This document shows, in pieces, positions 12,647-24,928 of a DNA stretch of 64,000 nucleotides (its first letter is position 1; every line of letters begins with the position of its first letter). The position numbers and the translations under genes were made by a program. Under the pieces are notes generated by a model. The model was not told the DNA's origin, did not search any database, and saw nothing but the letters and a program-made list of their open reading frames with translations. Source of the stretch: Paramecium sonneborni. Lineage: Eukaryota; Ciliophora; Oligohymenophorea; Peniculida; Parameciidae. The stretch spans positions 207,247-271,246 of the forward strand of contig CAJJDN010000056.1 of the NCBI GenBank assembly GCA_905182985.1, in the 5' to 3' direction.

Positions 12647-13640
12647 TTAAGAATAAATTTCATTTATTACATTATTTGTATCTTAATATCTTGTGTTAAT
12701 TATTATAATATATATTTATTAATTTTATTATCTGATTAAAAAAAAATATAAATTAGTCACCAATTCAAATTTATCATATTATTGGTATTTTATTAAGGTA
12801 GATGAATGTAATTTGTATCAATGAAAAATGAACATTAAGCTTATTTCTCATTCTACTCTTCCTCTTACTGTTATTGTTACCAATATTTAATATTTAAATT
12901 AATTTAATCTAAACAAGTATTTTTGAAATTATCACTATTATAAAATTTAAATATACTGGCTTTAAATATTCAGAAAAAGCATCAAAAATACTTATAATTA
13001 TTGATTTAATTAGCATTTCAAATCTTTATCGCATCAATTATAACTAAAGTCAAATGTGGTATTATTTTAGTAAACCATAGAGATTCAAAAAGAAAAAAAT
13101 TGCTACCAAAACAGCTTCCCATTTAGTTATAAAATTTACATTAGTTTGTTTTACTAAATAACTCTTGAAATTTAGCTAACAGTCTATCTTATTGTTTTAA
13201 TTGTAAATCATAAATGTTTTAAGGCATATAATTATTATTAATATTTTTAATCACCAATATATCTTTATTGCATAATCAACTTAATTATTATATTATATTT
13301 CACTTGTCACTTAATTTACTTAATCTATTGAAATCAATATAATCAAGACAGCATTCAATTTATTCAATTCTTAAGGATTTATAATAACTTAAGATTTATT
13401 TTCAAAAAAACCCTCTTGTCTTATTTGAATAGAGGAGAATAAAAGAAATATATATGAAAAACCAATTTGATATTTCTCAAATTCTATTTTAATTAGATCT
13501 AAATTATTTATAAAATTAGTATAATTCTTATACAATATATTTATCTCTTTTTTTTCGCAATATGGCTATTAATTTGAAAACTTTGGTTTTTAGTATGTAA
13601 AATATAAGTATTTTTTTTTGTAGATATTTGATTAGTTGTT
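12647..13640. other. Gene-poor AT-rich stretch
   Basis: No supported gene is seen. One frame, 12806-13168, stays open for 120 codons but has no motif, and TGA is so rare in this base composition that such frames arise by chance. The right end probably holds upstream sequence of the tRNA-like element. Confidence 0.45.
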
Positions 13641-13717
13641 GTCAGTTTGTGCGAGTGGTTATGGAGGCTGATTAGAAATCCGCTGGGTTTACCCGCACAC
13701 AAATCCTGTAACTGACG
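13641..13717 (+). tRNA. Degenerate tRNA-Ser(AGA), probably a tRNA pseudogene
   Basis: The ends form a perfect 7-bp acceptor stem (13641-13647 with 13710-13716) followed by a G discriminator, and a T-rich Pol III terminator-like run begins at 13721. The loop TTAGAAA gives anticodon AGA at 13674-13676. A long variable arm (GGG at 13685, CCC at 13692) fits class II serine tRNA. However the D stem has a G:G mismatch, the anticodon stem has a T:C mismatch, and the T arm lacks about four bases: only CAAATCC is left of the B-box. That would impair transcription and folding, so it is either a decayed copy or carries sequence errors. Confidence 0.68.
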
Positions 13718-14400
13718 AAATTTTTATTTTTTTTGTATAATGATATACAATAATTCATTTTTCTTCTCCTTTTCTTACACTTTCTACATAAATCTTTCTC
13801 ATTTTTTCAAATAATTCTCTCTCTCTATTCTTAAACTATTCAAATTAAATTTACCCTCACACAAATATTTACTATTTTTAGCACCATTACTTAAGGCAAG
13901 GTAAAGAATGAATTAATTTATTTTCAAAAAATAGAGGATTATGTCTTTAACATTATTGGTAATACATAAATTCATTTAAGCATGAATCTTATAAATAATA
14001 AGGCACTTTATATGAGTCAAGTATATACTCAGGTTATTTACTCATATTAATTTTAATTATATTTTAAATTCTAAAACTCAAACCCCATCATTAGCCCAAG
14101 TTTATTATTATTTTTGTTTCTATAAATATTAAATATTCTTAATATTAGTTCACTTTAGACTAAGACAAGATTAAATTTATAAATTATTATGTTATATGCG
14201 ATAAGATCAGCAATTATCTTTATAATTGAGTTTAACTTTACAAACAGTAAATAATAATTTTAAAAATGACATAATATATATTTTTTCATATGTTAAAATT
14301 TATTACACTTACAATAGAACTTACATAATAATAAATTAAACTTAGCATTATTATTTATCAAACTTTTTAATATGAATTAATCATTAAAAAGCTGATATAA
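13718..14400. other. Noncoding stretch right of the tRNA
   Basis: A pyrimidine-rich block (about 13745-13870, many TCT runs) is followed by AT-rich sequence with no open frame that I can support and no recognisable RNA. Confidence 0.4.
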
Positions 14401-14915
14401 TATACAATTATTAATCATTTCGAGAGAGCTACATATACTATATTGGATCTCTATTGTTTTAAATAACTGAAATCACGTTTATAAGTTATACGTTCATCAT
14501 TAAAGATGTTGTTCATACTTTTAAGTTTTCGAGATAGACCTAGTTTATGTTATTACTCTCTTAATAAAGGATTGAAAAATTTTGGTTATAAAGTTCTTCC
14601 CTATTTGATTGGTGGTTCTATTGGATTCTAAAATAATGTTGATCTTATTGATATTCGAGAATCCATAGGTCTTTATTATTTTATTTGCTGTCTTTGTTAT
14701 GTTTTTATTGGCTATTGTTTTATTTAAATATCTTGAATTTGTTATATAATTTCTTTCTTTGGTTCAATGAAATCGTCAACTTTTGGCATGGAGGATGTTC
14801 TAAATCGCATTTTAGATTTTGGGGAAATCTTTGTTTAAATACTAGGTATTTCAACACTCTAATTCTTAATAACTAAATTCTCAGTAAGAGATAGAAAATG
14901 ATCCAAAGATTAATC
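14401..14915 (+). pseudogene. Possible remnant of a membrane-protein gene
   Basis: This 500-bp patch is richer in G and C than its surroundings and looks protein-like in short pieces that lie in different frames: one from about 14424 to 14733 with GYKVLPYLIGGSIGF, a hydrophobic piece near 14685-14770, and one from 14768 to about 14900 with the pieces MEDVLNRILDFGEIF and LITKFSVRDRK. No set of short GT...AG introns that I tried joins them cleanly. It may be a decayed gene, or a real gene whose exons I cannot place. The family is not recognised. Confidence 0.3.
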
Positions 14916-15829
14916 TTCATCAACATCCCAACCCTTATTCATTATTTATAAAATTGTGTTTACAATAATAATTTGTTTATATTTAATTATTCAATTCTAA
15001 TTAGAAAAAATTTCAATTTTATCTATTCATGAATAATAAAAAAATTCATAATTTATCATCAAGATTTTATACTTTCTTTTCTTTAAACTTTATCCTTAAG
15101 TTAAATCATACTTGAAATGTTCAAAATAATAATTAAAATTAAAATTGTTCATGATTTTTTTGAAATGCGATATAATATGTCATAAAAACAGATAGGAAAG
15201 ATCTAAAAAAATTATTCTATCAAAAGAATTGAATTAAAAAAAAAATATATAGAATTCCATAACTTGATTTCTCAATAAAATTATAATAGTTTTTTTTAAA
15301 AAAAGAGATCTAAGATTTCAATAAAAAGCTAAATAAAAGTTTTGCTATCTCTATATTTACAAATCCATTTCAATATTAGAATATTAAGTAGGGATTTTCT
15401 AAATTTATGAAACATAAAAGTGAAAATTAAATTTTCCAATAACTTGAATTATAAGGACGAAAATAGTTTAGTTATACTAAAAATAGTTAACTAAATTTCT
15501 ATGAATTAATTTTCTATCAACAGTTAAGAAACATAAATAAAACTTACAGAATTCAATTTTTTTCTCAAGATAAAAATTGACAATTTAAATAGATTTTAAA
15601 TACGAATTTCAAAACAATTGTTTCAATAAAATAAATTTTTATTCTTTGTTAGATTAAAATATTTTTTAATAAGTCATAAATATTAGAAACCAATAATGAA
15701 TTCTAATTGGAGGCTTAAATATTTTCATGAAAAATAAGATTTATAAAAACAATGATAATAAAAATTAGCTTATTGAGATTTATTTTTTATGATAAAATTT
15801 ATCTTTTATACATACAATTTATTTGATTA
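14916..15829. other. AT-rich stretch without a supported gene
   Basis: About 900 bp with long A and T runs and only short open frames on both strands. Nothing recognisable is seen. The next gene (minus strand) ends at its right border. Confidence 0.45.
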
Positions 15830-17566
15830 TCAGTCATCTTAAAATTATCTAAAAATATTTTTGAAATCATTGTTAGTTTAATGACAGGATTTTTTTATTT
15901 CTTAAAAGATTACCATTAATTCTTAATTAGTAATATTTTTATGAATTGAATATATAATGGTCTTACAAAATTAAAGCGAACTCTTTAGCTGTATTTCTTC
16001 TTTTTCAAGAATTGGCTCATGAAAATTTATAACTATTACACCTGAAATGTCTTTAAAATATTTTAGACAATGCTTTATTTAGGATTTCATTAAATCAAAT
16101 CTTTAATATTAAACAACTAAGACTATATTATCTATTTAATTTTCACAAAAATAAGAATTATAATTCTTAAAAGTCTCATTACTTATATCATGATCTTGTT
16201 CATCTTAAAAGGCAGGTGAATCAATAATTGTAATATTATGATCAGTAATAAAAAATTCTTGAAACTTTGTTGTGCTCTTATCAATGGGTTTTTGGATTAA
16301 TCCTTATAATGTACTAAAAATCCATGTTTTACCGGCTCCTGGAAGCCCAAATAACAATATTTTCTGATGTTTAAAGAAAGTATTATTAGGTTGTATCAAT
16401 TAACCAATATTTTTCTTATTGTTATTAATTTTATTTATTAGATTTTGCTCTAAACTTATAATTTTATCTTTTAAATAAATAATAATCTCAGAATTTTATT
16501 TATCCCTATCCATTAATTACAATAATTATTATTCTACTTAACTAATTTATAATTTATAATTTGTATTCTTTTTTTCAACATTTTCGATTTCATTTTTTAA
16601 ATTTTATTGAACAACTTTTTATTCATTAAAATTTTAAATACATAACATATATTTTTGTTCTAATTCATCATTTAATCGAGTTTAATTTTATATTTAATTT
16701 TTAAATTACTAATTGAGATTAACTAAAGTTTCACATTAAATTTATAAATCCTTAATTTTTTATTAAACTATTTAATGATCTTCTTTTAATTCAATATTTT
16801 AAATAATTTTTTATATTTCAAACTTAACTTATTTAGCAGACCATCTTTTATCTTTAGATGAATCAAGCATAGAACGAATTAATTCTTGAATAATTTCATC
16901 ACAATTTTTGATAGATTCAATTTATTAGTTAATATATTATTGATCTAAAATTTACTTCTTCTTTACAATTAAATCATGATTTGTAAGCATTTAATAAAAT
17001 ATGAGACCAAGAGACCAAACATCAACCTTTTCATTGTATTAAACTTTTTATGAGAAATATTCTGGAGCTTAATAATTTAGAGTTCCAGCATTCTCCGTTA
17101 AAAATTATATTCTATCATCTATTTAATCTATCTAACCAGTATCTATTAATTTTAAAACTATTTTGTCACTTTATTTAAAAAATAGAATGTTATCTGGTTT
17201 TAAATCTCTATGAATTAATTTCCTAGCATGAAGTTCACAGATACCATTTACAATTTATTCAAATAATTTAAGTTTTTATAATAACTTTAATTATTTGTAA
17301 TCCTAACTTAATAATAAACCCGTTAAAGTTCCATCTCCTTTTTCCATCACAATATATGCTTTCCTATCAAAATCAATTATTTTAGCAAAATTTTTAGGCG
17401 GCTTAGATTTTAAGTTTTCTAAAATCAATAACTCCTTTGCTTAAAGTGATGATTTTTTTAGAACTACTATTTCATTTTATGATTTTGCAGTGTATAATTA
17501 ACCTTCTTAACCTTAACTAATTAAATGAACATCTGTGTATTCAATCTAATTTATCACGACTTACAT
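15830..17566 (-). CDS. Protein kinase fused through a coiled coil to a P-loop GTPase
   Basis: One intronless frame of 578 residues. Residues about 10-270 are a protein kinase: a glycine loop (SQGQEGQLY), VVLKK with the ATP-site lysine, HRDLKPDN near 122, then LIDTG where DTG replaces DFG, then GTLNYQAPEYF and DVWSLGLIFYQML. A Gln/Asn/Lys-rich coiled coil of about 120 residues follows. The C-terminal part is a GTPase-like P-loop domain: GLPGAGKT near 407, switch-type IIDSPAF near 449, and VVINF where the base-specificity NKxD would be expected, so that motif is poor. The best match in style is the AIG1/septin-like group. The Asp of the metal-binding motif is kept, so kinase activity is possible. 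No introns and no close neighbour suggest an operon-like link. Confidence 0.82.
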
Positions 17567-17818
17567 CTGCTTTCAGGCTTTTCTAATTCTATTAAGAAAA
17601 ATAATATTAGTTATAAAAAAAAAATAAGTTGTCCTAACTAAAGTATCAATTTAATAGATATATATCCTCTTCCGTTAAATAGTAGTTATTTTATATTCAT
17701 AATAAGAAACAGAATTTAATGATCTGAACTATTTCTAATATTTAATAAAATTATTAGACATTTTTTAAAGTCATTATGGAATATTTATTAAGAACATAAA
17801 CAAAATCAAATCACTAAA

Positions 17819-19201
17819 TCATAAATATTATGAGCAATATTTTTATTTATCTTATTAAGTTTCTTTCTTTTATTCTAGTAAATTTGGAACAAAAAGTAAA
17901 GTTGTAGCAACTAAATATAAGCCTAACAAACTGCATGATCTTTGAAATGAAAAGAATTCAGCCATCATTCCTGAGAATATAGGACCTAAGCATTCTCCAG
18001 TTGATATAACAGCATTAAACAATCCTGATGCTAATGATATACATTTTTAATGATCTGGTTTTTAAAATTTCTATTCCAATTTTTCAGTAATATATGGTAA
18101 AATTAATATATAAGGAGGAGCTGAAAACAATCCAAAATTAAATTAAGCGCTAACTGTGATATAAATTCTTGGATCAATATGAAAAATAGGATCTGGACCC
18201 ATAAAAAACTATGAAATTGTGACTAACATTATTCCAAAAAATATAGCTCTTTTTTTATTAAATGACATTTTAGATATTATCAATGCTCCAATACTATATG
18301 CTAATGGTGCTGCTGATATATAATATCCTAAATTTTCTGGTGTAACATTAAATTATTCTTCAAAATAGAGAGAATATATTGGAGAGTAAAATGTAAAAGT
18401 AATACATAAAGCCAACATTACTAATAATGATGAAACTACTGGGAATAATTTAATTATACTAGTATAACCAATAGAAGTTTCAATTTAATCGTTTTCAAAT
18501 ATAGACTCAGGTACATAATTTATGTTGTATTCTTCTTCTTTTAAAATTGATTCAGTTTGAGAAACAACAATTGTATTCTTTTGAATTTTACCAATGTTTA
18601 ATTTTAAAATTATGGCTATGATTGCAGAACAGCAAGCAAAAAGTATAAATGGAAATGAAAATCCACCTAATGTGTATAAAATTGAACCAATTACTGGTCC
18701 ACAAAGAAATCCAAAAGAAGAAAAAAATTCAGCAATAGCCATTTTTTAATCAACTGAATTTGGATATTTTTATGGTATTGCTGCATAAAGTGGTGTCAAA
18801 AAAGTTTAAGTTCCCTATATAGTTAAAAATAATAATTTACAAATCCACTAATAAATCTTCCCAATAATGAAATGATAATAAATAATGTTCTATTTGAAGT
18901 GAGAGTTAATAATGGATAACAAAACATTCCTATCGATTGTATAAGCATACCTAATGATAAAAGATTAGTTTGATTGTTCTTTGTATAGTTAAGTAATATT
19001 TACATTATTTAGAATTTTTCCAACAATTAATGAAGATAATATACCTCCAATTGGATTAATTGCAAAAATGAGTCCTAATAATGATCCTGTTACCTAAAAT
19101 TTTTCAGCATAAGTAGGATAAAATGGAGCTATTAATGATAAACCAAGGCAACAGATTAAATTTCCGATATTCAATAAAGCAAATTCAGAAAGCAATTTCA
19201 T
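17819..19201 (-). CDS. Major facilitator superfamily transporter
   Basis: A 443-residue membrane protein with introns at 18979-19003 (25 nt) and 18815-18840 (26 nt). Hydrophobic segments occur along the whole length, about 12 in two halves split by a charged loop near residues 210-250. The N-terminal segments contain APFYPTYA and later GLIFAINPIGG and GGILSSLIVGK, which fit MFS helices 1-2. The second half has AAPLAYSIGALI and TGECLGPIFSGMMAEF, similar to vesicular amine or multidrug-type members. The substrate cannot be named. The start ATG gives a short cytosolic N-terminus directly before helix 1. The gene lies alone between two AT-rich spacers of about 200-250 bp. Confidence 0.85.
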
Positions 19202-19399
19202 TTTAATTATACCTTTAGTAAAAATTAATTATAATAAAATGAAAATAAATTATGGAAAAGAGAATATTATATATTCTTTAAAAAATTTCGTTTTTAAATT
19301 GTTCAATCCTAATTAAAGAATATATCCATACTTGTTGTTTTGAATACTTGAAATTAAAAATCAATTTTAGATGAATATAATATATAAATAAATAAGTTT

Positions 19400-21332
19400 T
19401 CATTCTAAGTTTGCTTATATTTATTTCAAGGTCGTTAGAATCTAATTGATATTAGGTCTTTTAAGAGAATCTTATTACCAACAACATCTTATTAAAGTCG
19501 CAATATTTGAATTAAGAGATTCAGGTATTTTTGGTCTTGATTATTATTCCTTAACTAGTTGAACAATATCTTTTTGAGGTATGTTCTATTTTAAATTAGA
19601 TAATTACATAAAATGGTATTGTTTCAGTAAATAATTGATAGAGTATCATTCCATATGAATAAATATCTGATTCTTTTATGGCTGATTGAGAAACTACATT
19701 TCCTTTATCATTCAAACATTCAGGTGCTGTAAATCCATTCTTATTAGAATATCCATTTACTAAACTAGCATATTTTTTAATAGCTCTTAGTCCATAATCT
19801 ACAATTTTAATTTTGAATTTAGTAGAAAATAAAACATTATTAGAATTTAGATGTCCATGAATAATATTTTAATCATGTAAATTCTAAATTGCTTTAATTA
19901 AATCTGTAGCTATATTAAGTCTCATCAATATTTATTTATTTGTATAAGAAATTGTGATATCTTAGAATTGTACATTATTACCAGTGCTAGTATTTTAATG
20001 AATAAAATTATTTAAATTTGAATTCGAGTAGAATTTTGATAAAAGGTACATATTACATTCACTAAAATCAAACCAAAGGATTTTATAACCTTTTTTGATT
20101 TAATTAATTTAAGCTATTTCTTGTTTTGTTTCATCTATTAAAAATGAACTCAATTCTTTAAATTAAATAACTCTAATTGTGTATTTTTTAGTATTGTTTT
20201 TTATTGTAGCAATTTTTATTTCACCTAAGCCATTATTTTTCCTAAATAATTATTATTATCGCTCTTTAATTTGTAAGTCACTTAATTATAATCCATTAAA
20301 GACAGAAATATCTCTAAAATTATTTTAAAGAGAGATTTTCCCTTGTTCTATTTATGAAACATTTGATTCCCCTGATAAATTTTCCACACTAAAAAGTTAA
20401 TTAATTTTAGAGTAATCAACTAATAATGCTCTTAAAAAACTATTAGACATTGCCATCAAAACAGGAATAATTTAAACAATAATAATATCTCCAACTATAA
20501 ACAAAATTAATAATAATTATTCAATAAAAGTTACTTTTAATTTTCCACTCATCAATGCTATTAAATCATCATTATAAATAACAACAACTACATTAACAAC
20601 TAATTAAGGAATTCTTAACAAAATCCAAATCCATAACAGTTATTGTATTTTATTATTACTTCTTTCATAACGATTAGAAACAAAAGGTGATCCAGAAAAT
20701 TTAATATTTAAGTACAAAACCATAGTTACTACAATTATCGGTACAGAAGCATTAACAGCTATATCACAAAACATTATAGCTTTAGGTGATAGTTCTTAAG
20801 CCAAAAATTACCAAATAACAATTCCTTAACCAATTATATATAAATATAATATTATACGAACTTTTGAATTTGCTTGCTCAGGATTCCAGTTTCTTTTACC
20901 TAATTTTAATAAATTTTTATACCAACTGAAATACTTCCAGTTCTTATTCTACCATGATGCATCATTATCAAGAATTGCCAAAATAATGAAAAATAAATCA
21001 CAAAAAAAATTGCATCTGGAACATAAATTGTTTGAAAAAAAATTATTCGGAATGACTCTGATTATGAGTTCTCATCTTTTTCTTGCTTTATTGCTGTGAT
21101 GACCTTTTAAATAAGTTCTAAATACTTCATATAAATATAAAAGCTAATATGTTGCTTAGTCACAACAAATTGCTAAAATAAACAAATAAAAGATCTTTGG
21201 AAAAAATTACCGACATTTCCAAGCTTTCCAAAGACAAATTATACTATATAATGCCAGCAAAATAAATATTAATCCTAATAGTAGATATGCGATGCTGAGT
21301 AAATAAGCGGATTCTTAAATAGTGTCCTCCAT
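19400..21332 (-). CDS. Seven-transmembrane receptor fused to a pseudokinase
   Basis: A 621-residue protein with introns at 21104-21125 (22 nt), 20900-20922 (23 nt) and 19586-19607 (22 nt). The first 300 residues hold seven hydrophobic segments separated by short loops, a GPCR-like layout. After a cytosolic linker, residues about 385-610 have a protein-kinase fold: the catalytic loop reads HGHLNSNNV, so the HRD aspartate and the following lysine are lost; DYG stands for DFG; GFTAPECL, SDIYSYGMILYQLF and a C-terminal RCCWQQDSLKRP follow. The missing HRD Asp argues for a pseudokinase that signals by binding. A seven-TM part joined to a kinase fold recalls the GPCR-kinase fusions of amoebae and oomycetes, but I cannot show homology. 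The N-terminus has no signal peptide. Confidence 0.82.
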
Positions 21333-22217
21333 TTATAATTTAATTAATTATAAACTTCAATTTTATAATAACAGAATATTTATCTTAAAATTCTGAAATA
21401 GTCACGCAATTTTAGACAATATAGATTCTTTTATATTAAAAATTAAAGCATTTGATGAATAATTAAGAAAATAACATTTTAAAGTTTTTCCAAATTTAAA
21501 GCCTTTCTGAGGCTGTTTTCCTATTATCATCTACATTATTAAAACTATTAAAACCTATAATGATAATTATTTTAAGAACTAATGTATTTCCAATGACATT
21601 AAATTTGAGAGAAATTTATTGATGATTGTTTATGATTAATATGATTTTAAGTATTTAAAAAACTCATAAATATCATTAATTTTAATGATTTAAAGGATAA
21701 ATAATTTCTATTTTTTATATAAAGCTTGTTATTGTAGTTTAAAATTTTTGTAATTTAGTTTTTTAAAATGGTTTGAAATTCTAATATTTTATGTGATCTC
21801 AGGTTCAAGCAAGATATCAAATTATGTTTAAATTTAAGTGAAATTTATAAAATATAAATAAATTTAATAAATGAAAGCAATAGAGAGGATCTAAAATAAG
21901 TAGAAAATTCTAATTGTAAAATAAATTAGTAAACTTATTTAATTAATTTGATATTATATTAAATGAAAAAAAAATACTTAATTTGATTTGAAATATATAA
22001 TATTGATATGGATTGATAGAATCTATGTTGACATAAAATAGGAAATAAAAATTAGATTAGATAGTTATTAAGAAATGAAATAAAATGAAAAATAGCCAAA
22101 AGAAGTATATAATAGATGATAATAGAAATATGAAGTAAATGAGATGCGATAGGAAAATATATCGCATCTATAGATATGGTTTGATATATATTAATATATA
22201 TAGATATATGGAAAGAG
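21333..22217. other. AT-rich spacer without a supported gene
   Basis: About 885 bp between the starts of the receptor gene and the end of the DAW1 gene. Short open frames only. A patch of TATATA repeats lies near 22180-22207. No promoter element can be named. Confidence 0.45.
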
Positions 22218-23684
22218 TCATTTTTTAACCTAAAGATTAAGTTCTTTCCAAATTTTGCATGTGTTATCTTTAGATCCGGTGATAATGATATCTCCTTCAT
22301 AATTAAATGCACAACTAAATATTTCATCAGTATGACCTTATAAGACTTGAAGACACTCTCCAGTTTCTGAGCTGATAGGATTAAATATAAAGATTACAAA
22401 ATTCTAGAAGTATTATCTGCACTGGCAGTGATAATTTTATTTCCAGATGGATTAAATGCAACTTTAGAGATTTCTCCTTTATGTCCTAAGAGTTAAGCAA
22501 TACATTATCCAGAATGGACATTGTAGAGTCTGCCAGTTGCATCAGCAGAGACAGTTACTAATCTAGTTCCTTAGGATAATAAATAAATAATAGAAACCTG
22601 TAGAATTGAAGCAGATATCTTGAACTTCATCTTGATGTCCTCTAAGTGTTTCGATACATTTTCCAGTTTTAATATCCCATATTTTACAAGTTCTAAATAT
22701 GAAATATAAAGGATTACTTATCTATAGATCCAGTAGCGCAGTAATCTCCTGTAAATTCAAACTAAGTACTAGAGATTTCACCTGTATGTTCATCTAAAAT
22801 ATGAATACATTCTCCTGATCTTACATCCCAAATCTAGATTTATTAAAGAATATTTACCATAGCAGTTTTATCAAAGGAACCTGTAAGTAGTTTATCACCA
22901 TCAGAATTAAAATGCAAACTAACAATTTCACCTTCATGTCCATCTAATCTGGCTACTTATTTGCCTGATTCAACATCCCATAATCTTGCAGTTTTATCCA
23001 TTGATCCTGTAGCTACAAGTAGGGAATGAGGATCAAATGAAATGCATACAATTTCATATTGATGACCTACAAGAGTTTAAAGACACTTTCCTGAAGTAGC
23101 ATCCCAAATTTTAGCAGTTTTATCAAATGAACCTGTGACTACACGATCTCTATAATGATTGATGATTGTAACATACCCAAAAGGATTATTGAATGCAATA
23201 CAATATACCACATTTTTGTGGCCTTCCAAGGAGACTAATTATTCTCCTGTGAAAGTGTCCCATACTTTACAAGTTCTATCATAACTACCTGTAATGAATC
23301 TACATAGTGGAATCAATACTTATCACCATTTTTATTAAATGCGCAATTTGTTAATGGCAACATATGTGCTTTCAGTGTCTTAAACAACTCAAATGATTGT
23401 TCCTTTTTTGATTCTATCTTCTCAATTAGTTCTATATTAATTGTGTTTATACTGCGAATTAATGCTGCTAGTTATGGCTTTCTGTTTTCTGATATGATAG
23501 GTTCCTCCATCACAATTTCATCAACCAATTAATCTACATCAGTGCTATTCATATATATTAATCATTACTCATTGCTAAGATTTAACAAATCTATAGATTT
23601 AGTCTCCTATTCTCCGTTGCTTCGAATATATTCTAAAATTATCCCAGGAGGATAATATCTCAACAAAAACCTCTTCAGCTTCAT
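22218..23684 (-). CDS. DAW1: Dynein assembly factor DAW1/ODA16 (WD40)
   Basis: A 439-residue protein with six introns: 23545-23568, 23300-23319, 22834-22857, 22693-22717, 22570-22597 and 22372-22397 (20-28 nt). The start [15 protein letters not shown] and the SIDLLNL and TDVDQLV pieces are typical of DAW1, and eight WD40 blades follow, with [24 protein letters not shown] and the end [15 protein letters not shown]1 is an intraflagellar-transport cargo adaptor that carries outer-arm dynein into cilia, and its length is close to the 415 residues of vertebrate DAW1. Part of this gene is repeated to the right of an N base (see repeat). The biological locus is a single gene. Confidence 0.94.
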
Positions 23685-23701
23685 ATTTAAATTTAATTAT
23701 A

Positions 23702-23702
23702 N
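23702..23702. other. Single N at a contig join
   Basis: The only N in this region. It interrupts sequence that would otherwise be a perfect tandem repeat, so it marks a scaffold join and not a real gap of one base. Confidence 0.9.
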
Positions 23703-24928
23703 CAACTTTAGAGATTTCTCCTTTATGTCCTAAGAGTTAAGCAATACATTATCCAGAATGGACATTGTAGAGTCTGCCAGTTGCATCAGCAGAGACAGTT
23801 ACTAATCTAGTTCCTTAGGATAATAAATAAATAATAGAAACCTGTAGAATTGAAGCAGATATCTTGAACTTCATCTTGATGTCCTCTAAGTGTTTCGATA
23901 CATTTTCCAGTTTTAATATCCCATATTTTACAAGTTCTAAATATGAAATATAAAGGATTACTTATCTATAGATCCAGTAGCGCAGTAATCTCCTGTAAAT
24001 TCAAACTAAGTACTAGAGATTTCACCTGTATGTTCATCTAAAATATGAATACATTCTCCTGATCTTACATCCCAAATCTAGATTTATTAAAGAATATTTA
24101 CCATAGCAGTTTTATCAAAGGAACCTGTAAGTAGTTTATCACCATCAGAATTAAAATGCAAACTAACAATTTCACCTTCATGTCCATCTAATCTGGCTAC
24201 TTATTTGCCTGATTCAACATCCCATAATCTTGCAGTTTTATCCATTGATCCTGTAGCTACAAGTAGGGAATGAGGATCAAATGAAATGCATACAATTTCA
24301 TATTGATGACCTACAAGAGTTTAAAGACACTTTCCTGAAGTAGCATCCCAAATTTTAGCAGTTTTATCAAATGAACCTGTGACTACACGATCTCTATAAT
24401 GATTGATGATTGTAACATACCCAAAAGGATTATTGAATGCAATACAATATACCACATTTTTGTGGCCTTCCAAGGAGACTAATTATTCTCCTGTGAAAGT
24501 GTCCCATACTTTACAAGTTCTATCATAACTACCTGTAATGAATCTACATAGTGGAATCAATACTTATCACCATTTTTATTAAATGCGCAATTTGTTAATG
24601 GCAACATATGTGCTTTCAGTGTCTTAAACAACTCAAATGATTGTTCCTTTTTTGATTCTATCTTCTCAATTAGTTCTATATTAATTGTGTTTATACTGCG
24701 AATTAATGCTGCTAGTTATGGCTTTCTGTTTTCTGATATGATAGGTTCCTCCATCACAATTTCATCAACCAATTAATCTACATCAGTGCTATTCATATAT
24801 ATTAATCATTACTCATTGCTAAGATTTAACAAATCTATAGATTTAGTCTCCTATTCTCCGTTGCTTCGAATATATTCTAAAATTATCCCAGGAGGATAAT
24901 ATCTCAACAAAAACCTCTTCAGCTTCAT
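23703..24928 (-). pseudogene. Duplicated 5' part of DAW1 (assembly copy)
   Basis: This is the second copy of DAW1, complete at the start (ATG at 24928-24926) but cut at 23703 inside the sixth or seventh WD40 blade, where the N lies. All six exon-intron borders seen here match the first copy shifted by 1,244. It should be merged with the copy at 22218-23684. The true 5' flank of DAW1 is the one seen here: the start lies 62 bp from the start of the actin gene on the other strand. Confidence 0.88.

Noticed and set aside
12806..13168. Open frame of 120 codons on the plus strand (TGA-only stop)
   Set aside because: No motif, composition like noncoding sequence, and frames of this length are expected by chance when TGA is the only stop in AT-rich DNA.
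22180..22207. TATATA-rich patch near the end of DAW1 as a promoter
   Set aside because: Such patches are common in this AT-rich DNA, and it lies at the 3' end of the gene.
23703..24928. Second DAW1 gene as a true tandem duplicate
   Set aside because: Perfect identity including introns, a single N between the copies, and flanks that extend only one copy each show an assembly artefact.
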